A stretch of 28,245 bases of DNA from a virus. Of the stretch, positions 22,093 to 28,245 are shown in pieces. Made by a program: the position numbers and the translations under genes. The notes under the pieces were generated by a model that was given only the letters and a program-made list of their open reading frames with translations, had not been told where the DNA came from and did not search any database. How positions within the stretch are numbered: position 1 is the stretch's first letter; the number at the start of each line of letters is the position of its first letter. The stretch spans positions 1 through 28,245 of the IMG/VR virus record IMGVR_UViG_3300030333_004324; one strand, given 5' to 3'.

Positions 22093-22947
22093 TTAAAATA
22101 TATATCTAATTGTATTCCAAGGGATTATATTATTATGAACTTCTTTAAATTCATTTATATATTCCCTTTTTAAAGTATGCTTATAACGTACATTTTCTCC
22201 TCCATACTGTGAAATTTTTGTTTCTTGTATTTTAGGAGTCCATAAGGTTAGTTCTGTATCAGGATGATGCACTAAATTTACAGTGTGCTTTTTAAAATTA
22301 TGAGTAAGAAATATTACTTCAGCTAATACTTCATCTTTATATTCTATATAATCATTCATCATACTAAATAGAAACTCATAATCTTTTAACCATCCGTCAT
22401 ATACTATTACAGGACTAAAGTTTACATGTACATCATAACCTGCATCTATAAATGCATCAATTGCTTGTATCCTATCAATGATTTTAGATGTATTTGGCTC
22501 ATGAATATCTGCCATATTTTGTGGCATTAAACTAAATCTAACACGTATCTTACCTTCAGGATCAAATGTAGTAAGATCCGGGTTAACATACTTAGTAGCA
22601 AAGCTTCCCATAGCAATAGGGTGATCTTTAAAAAATTTAAATATTCTTTTCCAATCATGATACTTAGCATGCAATGCAAAATCCTCATTACAACTTATAT
22701 CATATGTTGTAAATGATTTGTGTGTTTGATTAGGTTTATTTACCGGGGTAAAATAAGCATGATTATTAATCTCTGTTAGTATATCACCAGTATTAGTTGC
22801 TATGCTTAAACCTTTTGCTTTATGACGTTTCATATAGCAATATGAACAGTTGTATAAACAACCGTGACCAAAACTAGGAGAAATAAAATCAGTACTTCTA
22901 CCTGATGGACGTATCTTAAATGTTTTCCTTCTTACTTTTGTTATCAT
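22093..22947 (-). CDS. Spore photoproduct lyase-like radical SAM protein
   Basis: In this 284-residue protein the radical SAM cluster motif is C30-x3-C34-x2-C37 in FGHGCLYNCSYCYMKRH, the placement and flanks typical of the SPL family. A further cysteine (C86, in TYDISCNEDF) falls where SPL enzymes have the hydrogen-donating Cys (Cys141 in Bacillus subtilis), about 50 residues after the cluster. Later segments (IRVRFSLMPQNMADIHEPNT, DAFIDAGYDVHVNFSPVIVY) match the TIM-barrel repeats of the family. SPL reverses a UV-induced thymine dimer in spores. Many SPL-like proteins have unknown substrates, so photoproduct repair of phage DNA is a reasonable but unproven role. It follows the DUF5664 gene in the replication unit. 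Confidence 0.8.
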   Translation of the reverse strand: MITKVRRKTFKIRPSGRSTDFISPSFGHGCLYNCSYCYMKRHKAKGLSIATNTGDILTEINNHAYFTPVNKPNQTHKSFTTYDISCNEDFALHAKYHDWKRIFKFFKDHPIAMGSFATKYVNPDLTTFDPEGKIRVRFSLMPQNMADIHEPNTSKIIDRIQAIDAFIDAGYDVHVNFSPVIVYDGWLKDYEFLFSMMNDYIEYKDEVLAEVIFLTHNFKKHTVNLVHHPDTELTLWTPKIQETKISQYGGENVRYKHTLKREYINEFKEVHNNIIPWNTIRYIF

Positions 22948-22973
22948 TTTAAGAAGGCCAAATAACTATTATA

Positions 22974-23393
22974 TTAGGACTCATCATTTTCTAGTTTAGT
23001 TTGTAAAGCTGCAAGCGCTCTCCATGCAACTTTAGCTAAATGTAATATACCATCATCATCTGTTTTTTCTGCATCTATAAGATGTCTAGTAAGAGCATCT
23101 AAATGATCTTTACTTTTATCTTTATCCCAATGCAATGGTTTATCAGGATGATGTTGTTTATTTCCCTGCAATGAAACTCTTGAAAGTTCCATTAGAGCAT
23201 CAGGAAAATACTTAAGTACACCTGTATATACAGGATAATCTTTTCTTGTTATCATTTTTTCTTTAATTTCATCAAGTGTATAAGGGGTATTAAACTCTAA
23301 TCCATCTGGTACAGACATAGTTATATCTGCTTCATATGGATAATTACGTTTAGTATCCCAATAATACTTATTGTGTTTATCTTTTTTACTCAT
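22974..23393 (-). CDS. DUF5664 family: putative dATP/dGTP diphosphohydrolase (MazZ-like)
   Basis: I start at ATG 23393, just after the previous stop (TAATATG); a TTG twelve bases upstream would begin inside the earlier gene. The 139-residue product has the DUF5664 layout: LKYFPDALMELSRVSLQGNK, H-x-P-D-K-P-L-H-W, DHLDALTRHLIDAE and GILHLAKVAWRALAALQ. The alpha-helical pyrophosphohydrolase style and Glu/Asp/His pattern resemble MazG/MazZ enzymes, which cut deoxynucleoside triphosphates to monophosphates. In some phages MazZ supports diaminopurine (Z) DNA, but no purZ is in this window. Together with RNR it may tune the dNTP pool. Confidence in the family is good, in the exact substrate low. Confidence 0.7.
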   Translation of the reverse strand: MSKKDKHNKYYWDTKRNYPYEADITMSVPDGLEFNTPYTLDEIKEKMITRKDYPVYTGVLKYFPDALMELSRVSLQGNKQHHPDKPLHWDKDKSKDHLDALTRHLIDAEKTDDDGILHLAKVAWRALAALQTKLENDES

Positions 23394-23394
23394 A

Positions 23395-24234
23395 TTACAT
23401 TTCAAAAAAGTCAGTACCGTCTACTTCAACTTCAACATCATCTACTACAATATCATTTACATCAACATCTTCTGGATTTGGAGCATCATGATGCTTAGTA
23501 CCATGAGCATTTAAAACTTCACTAGTCATAAATTTATGAAACTTAGCTTGATTTTCCATCCAGTTTCTTGGGTGAGTTAATTTAAATGCATGCGTCACAT
23601 GATTATAAAACATCCAAGCTGTATCAGGAGAAATACCGTATTCATATGAAGGTTTTTCAATCTCAGCTTTAACACAAGACATTTGCTGTGAATCAAGAAG
23701 CTTTTCTTCAACAAATAATCTTCCCATAAGCTCAGACTGCTGAGTTATAGATAAAGGTATATTCTTCATATCATTTTTATTATTGACAAGCTCTTTAAAA
23801 GTATTACTAGCTTTACCAATATGTGTTGCAATAGCACCGGATACTTCAGAATTAGCAGTACCAGTATGTTTTCTAGCAAATGTATCAAGATCACCGTGGA
23901 TCAAACCATTATTGCATACAAACACGTGAGCACCTATTCCACATTGAAACCTTGTGCTTTTATCATATGAATTAGTCCAAGCAAACATCATACCCAATTC
24001 ATCATCAGTTTGTACTGAGTCAGATGTAATATAATATATTCCTTGTGCTACTTTAGCATTCATATTAGCCCTAAATATTTGCTTCTTTATAGAAAAGCCA
24101 TGCATATTTAATAGACTCTGTGTATGATCTATTACCTCTTTATGTGACACCACGGTATATGATTTACCGTGGTTAGGAAGAGGAGCTGTTTCTAAATAAG
24201 CTCTTGACGTAAAGTTTGGTTTTTTATGTCCCAT
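23395..24234 (-). CDS. DUF932 phage/plasmid-like protein
   Basis: This 279-residue protein with FQCGIGAHVFVCNNGLIHGD (about residues 96-115) is the signature of the DUF932 (TIGR03299-like) family found in phages and plasmids. Upstream is a lead region with SHKEVIDHTQSLLNMHGFSI. The C-terminal 30 residues are strongly acidic (DVDVNDIVVDDVEVEVDGTD), a feature shared with single-stranded-DNA-binding proteins. The family's function is not established. Its place between DNA polymerase and a nucleotide hydrolase supports a role in DNA metabolism. The ATG is 22 bases after the polymerase stop. Confidence 0.8.
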   Translation of the reverse strand: MGHKKPNFTSRAYLETAPLPNHGKSYTVVSHKEVIDHTQSLLNMHGFSIKKQIFRANMNAKVAQGIYYITSDSVQTDDELGMMFAWTNSYDKSTRFQCGIGAHVFVCNNGLIHGDLDTFARKHTGTANSEVSGAIATHIGKASNTFKELVNNKNDMKNIPLSITQQSELMGRLFVEEKLLDSQQMSCVKAEIEKPSYEYGISPDTAWMFYNHVTHAFKLTHPRNWMENQAKFHKFMTSEVLNAHGTKHHDAPNPEDVDVNDIVVDDVEVEVDGTDFFEM

Positions 24235-24256
24235 TTTTTTAATTTTTACAAAGTTA

Positions 24257-26161
24257 TTAAAATAATTCTAATTGGTTAGAAGATACACCAAGAATGTTAT
24301 TGATTTCTTTTTCAATTGCTTGCATGTAATATTTTATATTAATATTATGTGCATCCCATTCTTTTTCTTCCATTTTGTTATATACGGTTTGCAACCATTG
24401 GCCTGCTTCTAATTGAATGATTCTTCCATCATTCTTGTTTACTTTAACCATCTTAACACCTTGATTACTAATGTAATACCTATTAATCTTTTGTAGATTT
24501 ACAGATTTTGCTACACCATTTTCAACGTATTCTGATTTTACTTGCCAACCACTATTAGTTTTACCACCTATACAATAATCTAATATGTTTTTATTAGTCT
24601 TGAGATAGTCTTCAGGTAATATATCATTAACAAAATATTGATATATTGCTTTAGGTATTACTAGTTTAGATTTGTTTTTATGAAGAGCTAAGTTTTCAAA
24701 TTCAAAACGACCCTTACATTTAGCTTTACCATCAGTATTTATTGCAATATAATTATTGACATCAGCTAATATAAGTTTCTTATATTCATCATGCTCTAGA
24801 TTAAAACTAGTAATGTCTTCCCATTGCCTACATACTTCCATATACTTATCTTTATATTCTACAGGAATGATTGTCTCAATACCATCAGTATTTTGTAATA
24901 AAGGTATAGCGCCTGGTATTGCTTCCATAATCATTTCATATAGCATCATCAATGTAAGTTGACCATTAATGGTAATACGCATAGTAAACTCAGGATCATA
25001 TAGAAAAGAATTCTTATCATTAGATAAACCATATGTACTATTAAGTATAATTTTATATACATAGTTCATAGGATCACTCTTAGGGATTTTCTTTCTTTCT
25101 GTAAAGAACCAGTTGTATAGTCTACAAAATTGCTCAGAAGGTAAATGTGCTGGAGACCACTTATTCTTTATAGCTAGATTAGGATAAAAACTAGTTACGT
25201 CAGAAGACATTATAACCATATTATTATTAGATTCATACACCCCTGCTTTAGCAGCACCGTGTGCTCCACCTAAACCAAAGTGTGTTTTAACACCTTTATA
25301 AGTTACAGAGTATTTAAAGGCTCCTTTAATATTAGTAGGATCTAATTCAACAGTTTTAAATCTATTTAATAACATTTGGAATTCAGGAGTCTTAAAGTTA
25401 ATATAAGGCAGTATAATGTTTTCTAACTTAATAGTTTCCCTATACGTCCTCATTGTTTTAAGGTCCCTTTTTGCTATTCCTAATTCATCACTTAAGTAAT
25501 AACTAAATAATTCTTTAGATATACGTGGCTCAGAAGCATTAACAAGGTTAATATCATATTGCTCGGTTAAGTTTAACCTAAGCCCTATTAAACTTTTAGA
25601 CCTATTATAGATCTCATTAGTTGCTTCCACATCATTCACACAGTACTCTACTATAGTATCTAATTCTTCTTGAGTAGTTATATCTGACTCATGATGAATA
25701 GGCATATCAAGAATATTACCCCAATCCATAGTGTATTCAATCCATTTAAGGCTAGACCTTTTGGCCATATTATCCCAGTGATTTAATTTAAATACATCTA
25801 TTTGTGGTATACGCATCCTCCATTCAGGATACTTTTGAAATTCTTTTCTATTAGACTTATCAATTACAGACTGTGCTTCTTTATATATCATCTCAGTAAT
25901 TTCAGATGGTTTTATGCTCATCAGATAATCTGCATTATCAATAATATAATGTGTTATCTGTGCATCAAATGCGAGACCATTGTAAGATATATGCCACTCC
26001 CTGTTTGTTATGTTATTAGAAAGAAATTTTAAAAATTTTTCTAAGTCATTTTGTAGGTCATGAATAATAAATGTATGTGTCTCATCAGTTTTATAATGTT
26101 TGAATACACCTACGAAGCAGTTCTTAAGTGTTTCATAATCCATCACCCAATGTTTCTTCAT
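24257..26161 (-). CDS. Family B DNA polymerase with 3'-5' exonuclease
   Basis: This 634-residue replicative polymerase is short for the family. Exonuclease motifs: Exo I D8-x-E10 (MDYETL), Exo II N61-GLAFD66, Exo III Y173-x3-D177 (YCVNDVEAT). Polymerase motifs: A with D321-VTSFYP (DxxSFYP, as DxxSLYP), B with K370-IILN374-STY377-G, C with N424-T-D426-G (the usual YxDTDS reads QNTDG). The two metal-binding carboxylates D321 and D426 are kept while the first Asp of DTD is Asn. A C-terminal region of about 200 residues ends in QLELF, resembling a clamp-binding (PIP-like) tail. It is first in its run after a membrane peptide, with ATGA overlap. Confidence 0.9.
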   Translation of the reverse strand: MKKHWVMDYETLKNCFVGVFKHYKTDETHTFIIHDLQNDLEKFLKFLSNNITNREWHISYNGLAFDAQITHYIIDNADYLMSIKPSEITEMIYKEAQSVIDKSNRKEFQKYPEWRMRIPQIDVFKLNHWDNMAKRSSLKWIEYTMDWGNILDMPIHHESDITTQEELDTIVEYCVNDVEATNEIYNRSKSLIGLRLNLTEQYDINLVNASEPRISKELFSYYLSDELGIAKRDLKTMRTYRETIKLENIILPYINFKTPEFQMLLNRFKTVELDPTNIKGAFKYSVTYKGVKTHFGLGGAHGAAKAGVYESNNNMVIMSSDVTSFYPNLAIKNKWSPAHLPSEQFCRLYNWFFTERKKIPKSDPMNYVYKIILNSTYGLSNDKNSFLYDPEFTMRITINGQLTLMMLYEMIMEAIPGAIPLLQNTDGIETIIPVEYKDKYMEVCRQWEDITSFNLEHDEYKKLILADVNNYIAINTDGKAKCKGRFEFENLALHKNKSKLVIPKAIYQYFVNDILPEDYLKTNKNILDYCIGGKTNSGWQVKSEYVENGVAKSVNLQKINRYYISNQGVKMVKVNKNDGRIIQLEAGQWLQTVYNKMEEKEWDAHNINIKYYMQAIEKEINNILGVSSNQLELF

Positions 26162-26304
26162 GATGTCTTTTTGTTTTTACGTTCAAATTCTTCTAAATTT
26201 CTTTTGAGTTTATTATTTTGCTCAATTTGTATACCTTGTTGTATAGCATATTTACAGAGCTTATAAATAATCCATAAAGTGAGAATAATTATTGATGCAA
26301 CCAT
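26158..26304 (-). CDS. Small membrane peptide with coiled tail, upstream of the polymerase (48 aa)
   Basis: A 48-codon frame with ATG at 26304 ends in TGA overlapping the polymerase ATG by four bases (ATGA, 26161-26158). The product has an N-terminal hydrophobic span (VASIIILTLWIIYKLC) followed by a polar, charged helix (NNKLKRNLEEFERKNK). It would be a small inner-membrane peptide with a cytoplasmic coil. It is the first gene after the terminator at 26323-26346, so its transcription depends on readthrough or on a promoter I cannot see. The overlap supports coupling to polymerase translation. Confidence 0.6.
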   Translation of the reverse strand: MVASIIILTLWIIYKLCKYAIQQGIQIEQNNKLKRNLEEFERKNKKTS

Positions 26305-26322
26305 AATAATAATTTTAAAGCC

Positions 26323-26346
26323 AAAAAAAGGAGCACTTGGCTCCTT
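26323..26346 (-). terminator. Intrinsic terminator between early genes
   Basis: Read on the minus strand, AAGGAGC, loop CAAGT, GCTCCTT, then a run of T: a perfect seven-pair stem with a five-base loop and a T-tract of seven or more. The stem is 26328-26334 with 26340-26346 and the tract is 26323-26329. It lies 34 bases after the stop of the gene ending at 26380 and before the membrane peptide and polymerase. It is the clearest rho-independent terminator in the window and may attenuate polymerase expression. Confidence 0.8.
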
Positions 26347-26379
26347 ATCTTGGATTGGTTAATTAAAAAAAAATATTGA

Positions 26380-26838
26380 CTAGGCTATTGTCATATTAGT
26401 AGCTTTGTCAGCGGGCAATGCTCTTGAATCAGGTTGAGGTACAGCTTCAGCATCTAGAAATTGATTATAATCATAACTATCTGCATTAACTGCAAATCCA
26501 TGAATCATAGATTTTATCTCATCCTTATCTGTAATATAATATTCAGCATATGTTTTAAGAAGTCTTCTTTCCTGTTTAGTATCAGAACCATCTTGTCTTC
26601 TGTTGATCTTCATTTTTTGAGGATCACCATTGTCATCTAGTTTATCTACCATGTGATAAGCTTCTTTAGCAATTGTAGATATAACAGCTAGTATTTTACT
26701 ACCTGGATCAAATATTGCTTCTACATATGGACAATCTTTAGAGATTGGAATTAATTTAAAGGTCTTGTTTGGACCCCAGTTTGATGTTATTACCATCATT
26801 GTTTTCTCTATTGCTAGAGGTGTTGTCTTTTTTGCCAT
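26380..26838 (-). CDS. Unknown phage protein (152 aa)
   Basis: This 152-residue soluble protein starts with MAKKTTPLAIEKTMMVITSN. The body (FKLIPISKDCPYVEAIFDPG, ILAVISTIAKEAYHMVDKLD) looks like a mixed alpha/beta fold, and the middle is charged (KMKINRRQDGSDTKQERRLL). I do not recognise a family. The start at 26838 overlaps the previous gene by 83 bases in another frame; a later Met (residue 14 or 15) would shorten the overlap, but the residues before it look like a normal N terminus. It is the last gene before the terminator at 26323-26346, in an early or replication unit. Confidence 0.7.
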   Translation of the reverse strand: MAKKTTPLAIEKTMMVITSNWGPNKTFKLIPISKDCPYVEAIFDPGSKILAVISTIAKEAYHMVDKLDDNGDPQKMKINRRQDGSDTKQERRLLKTYAEYYITDKDEIKSMIHGFAVNADSYDYNQFLDAEAVPQPDSRALPADKATNMTIA

Positions 26839-27421
26839 TTGGTTTTTCTTTTAAATTATCTGACAAAGATATGTTTTTATTTTTAAATAACCCAACTTCT
26901 GGAACTTTTAATTTTAAAGTTTCTTTTTCTTTATTGGGTTTATCACATAATTCCCATACCTTTTGTAATAATTCAACTGTAACAGCTAAATCATGTGCAA
27001 CATCTTCATGATAATAATCTGGATATATATAGCTTTCTATATAATCAGTAACTTTACCTGAGCCTTCAAAAAAATCTGTAATTATTTTCTTAGATCTATC
27101 CGTGAACTTAGAGTACTTTCCATTCATCAATGCTCTCCAATCATTTGGAAACTTTGAGTAATCAAATATATATAAGTGCAAAGTCTTACTTAATTTTTGA
27201 TAATCATCAAATAATATATTACCTAACAAGTATTTATCTTCAAATTTATAGAATGCTTTACTCTCCCTTTGTTTATATAGACACATAAACTTCATGTCAC
27301 TAAATTCTATTTCATCTTCCCATGCTAGGTAGGTACCAACAGGAACAAATTTTTGTCCCTTTGGTATACCTAATAGAGGGTAGAAAAAAACTTTACTTTT
27401 TTGAAAATACTCTTTATACAT
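26756..27421 (-). CDS. Unknown phage protein (221 aa)
   Basis: This 221-residue protein is rich in Lys, Tyr, Phe and Asp in its first 170 residues (MYKEYFQKSKVFFYPLLGIP; GTYLAWEDEIEFSDMKF; KTLHLYIFDYSKFPNDWRAL). It ends in a long low-complexity basic/Asn-Ser tail (DNTSSNRENNDGNNIKLGSK) that overlaps the start of the next gene. There is no signal peptide, membrane span or catalytic motif I know. It starts 3 bases after the PD-(D/E)XK nuclease stop, so it is in the same operon. The family is not recognised. Confidence 0.7.
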   Translation of the reverse strand: MYKEYFQKSKVFFYPLLGIPKGQKFVPVGTYLAWEDEIEFSDMKFMCLYKQRESKAFYKFEDKYLLGNILFDDYQKLSKTLHLYIFDYSKFPNDWRALMNGKYSKFTDRSKKIITDFFEGSGKVTDYIESYIYPDYYHEDVAHDLAVTVELLQKVWELCDKPNKEKETLKLKVPEVGLFKNKNISLSDNLKEKPNGKKDNTSSNRENNDGNNIKLGSKQDL

Positions 27422-27424
27422 AAA

Positions 27425-28245
27425 CTATAAACTTATAGACTTAGTTAAGAAGTCATAAGGCAAATCAAATCTATTGTTTTCAATATGGTAATTAGCCATG
27501 CCTAATATACCACTCATTCCATCTCCCCATGCGTTCATTGTAGTATCTCTGACAGGGAAATTATAAACTTGATTATACTTATCTATTACTATAAAGTTAA
27601 AGTTTATTTTGTAATCTTGAGTCTTTTCATCTAAGTTTTTTGCTACAAGTGTCATATAAATAGCCGCTTGGAGCCAATAATTATAGAATTCTACGGTTTC
27701 AGGGAAGTCTACAATGGTTTTACCAGTAGTTTTGATGTCTATGATAGTGATCACCTTTTTGTCATGATCTATAACATATCTATCAACTATACCTTTAAGT
27801 CCAAATGTATATCCATCAAGAGTACATTCAAGAGGTGCTTCATTAAATATCTCTATTGAATCCATTTCAAAATCAGTAGTATTATCTTCAAGTAATTCCA
27901 TTATAGGTTTATTATCTTTAATTAATTCTACTGACTCTTTACATTTTTCTAAAGTATCTACATCTATAATATCCTTATTAGTTGTAGACAAGAATCTATA
28001 GTAATCTTCACACTCAGGAGTACGTACCTTAGCTACACGTTTTGTTTCATCTTTTAATGATTGGTATAATCCTATCTCTTTTAAAGAATCTAAAATGGTT
28101 TGGTCAGATACTTTGGACAACTCTTTATGCTCTGCATTAGCAGCTATTTGTTTAAGAACTTTTCTTAATGATTCAGATGGCAACTTTGCAGGTAGTAATA
28201 CAAATTGATTGTCAAACTCCTCTGGTTGTAACAATAGTAAATGTA
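27425..28245 (-). CDS. PD-(D/E)XK nuclease (RecB/Cas4-like), 5' end outside window
   Basis: At least 273 residues are visible. The frame stays open to the edge of the window (the codons beyond the in-window TTG at 28234 encode HLLL before LQPEEF), so the start lies outside. The nuclease motif is clear: LKGIVDRYVID (D151, numbered from the TTG), then ITIIDIKTTG (D166-I-K168) and a downstream Q189 in YWLQAAIYM, the D...(D/E)-x-K...Q pattern of RecB/Cas4/lambda-exonuclease-like proteins. It likely acts on replication or recombination intermediates. It is first in the leftward unit seen here, with the unknown 221-residue gene next. Confidence 0.85.
   Translation of the reverse strand, partial: HLLLLQPEEFDNQFVLLPAKLPSESLRKVLKQIAANAEHKELSKVSDQTILDSLKEIGLYQSLKDETKRVAKVRTPECEDYYRFLSTTNKDIIDVDTLEKCKESVELIKDNKPIMELLEDNTTDFEMDSIEIFNEAPLECTLDGYTFGLKGIVDRYVIDHDKKVITIIDIKTTGKTIVDFPETVEFYNYWLQAAIYMTLVAKNLDEKTQDYKINFNFIVIDKYNQVYNFPVRDTTMNAWGDGMSGILGMANYHIENNRFDLPYDFLTKSISL

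Noticed and set aside
22974-23405. TTG start 12 bases upstream for the DUF5664 protein
   Set aside because: It lies within the last codons of the DUF932 gene; ATG 23393 directly follows that stop and is the more normal choice.
1-28245. CRISPR arrays, tRNA or rRNA genes, insertion sequences and integrase or attachment sites
   Set aside because: I saw no direct repeats with spacers, no cloverleaf-like sequence and no transposase or integrase among the proteins.

Overview
The window is a compact, AT-rich stretch of a double-stranded DNA phage genome (or a prophage), with genes packed end to end. The host is most likely a marine or aquatic member of the Bacteroidota (Flavobacteriia-like). Four observations point there. 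(1) Start codons are preceded by A-rich leaders with no Shine-Dalgarno sequence, as in Bacteroidota. (2) The 1031-residue protein at 6789-9884 pairs a Sec signal peptide with a C-terminal domain of the type IX secretion (T9SS, Por) sorting type, a system confined to that phylum. (3) Exported proteins have leaders ending in FGQ or MSQ. (4) The tiny lysine-rich proteins at 16805-17729 resemble families I know mainly from marine viruses. Both ends of the window cut through genes. No gap exceeds about 200 bases; the two longest are 3765-3961 (divergent promoter region) and 1468-1579 (mostly filled by a small membrane peptide).

Layout. 1-710 (+) is the end of an upstream rightward operon: a truncated unknown gene and a small SET-domain protein. 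667-3764 (-) is a nucleotide-metabolism unit read from the 3765-3961 gap: a class II (B12-dependent) ribonucleotide reductase, its likely thioredoxin, a 23-residue membrane peptide and a DXD glycosyltransferase. 3962-20788 (+) is a virion, surface and lysis module. It contains small beta-type proteins, two coiled-coil membrane proteins, an exported thioredoxin-fold protein without its cysteines, a GT32-like glycosyltransferase, the T9SS-tagged repeat protein, a 1953-residue cysteine-rich fibre with lectin-like domains, a predicted outer-membrane beta-barrel, a run of small basic proteins, two holin candidates, a 28-residue CDGSH-type peptide, a staphylococcal-nuclease-like protein and two paralogous virion-type proteins. 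20770-28245 (-) is a replication module. In transcription order it has a PD-(D/E)XK nuclease (5' end cut off), two unknown proteins, an intrinsic terminator, a membrane peptide, family B DNA polymerase, a DUF932 protein, a DUF5664/MazZ-like nucleotide diphosphohydrolase, a spore-photoproduct-lyase-like radical SAM enzyme, another DXD glycosyltransferase and three small proteins.

How the parts fit. The two leftward units supply dNTPs, replicate and perhaps repair DNA. The rightward unit builds the particle, especially its host-contact surface, and lyses the cell. The most unusual part is 5779-16802: three proteins with export signals, a glycosyltransferase and a giant adhesin lie together, which suggests that the phage modifies or decorates the host outer surface. 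Several real genes are too short for routine ORF calling (23 to 57 residues) and are listed here.
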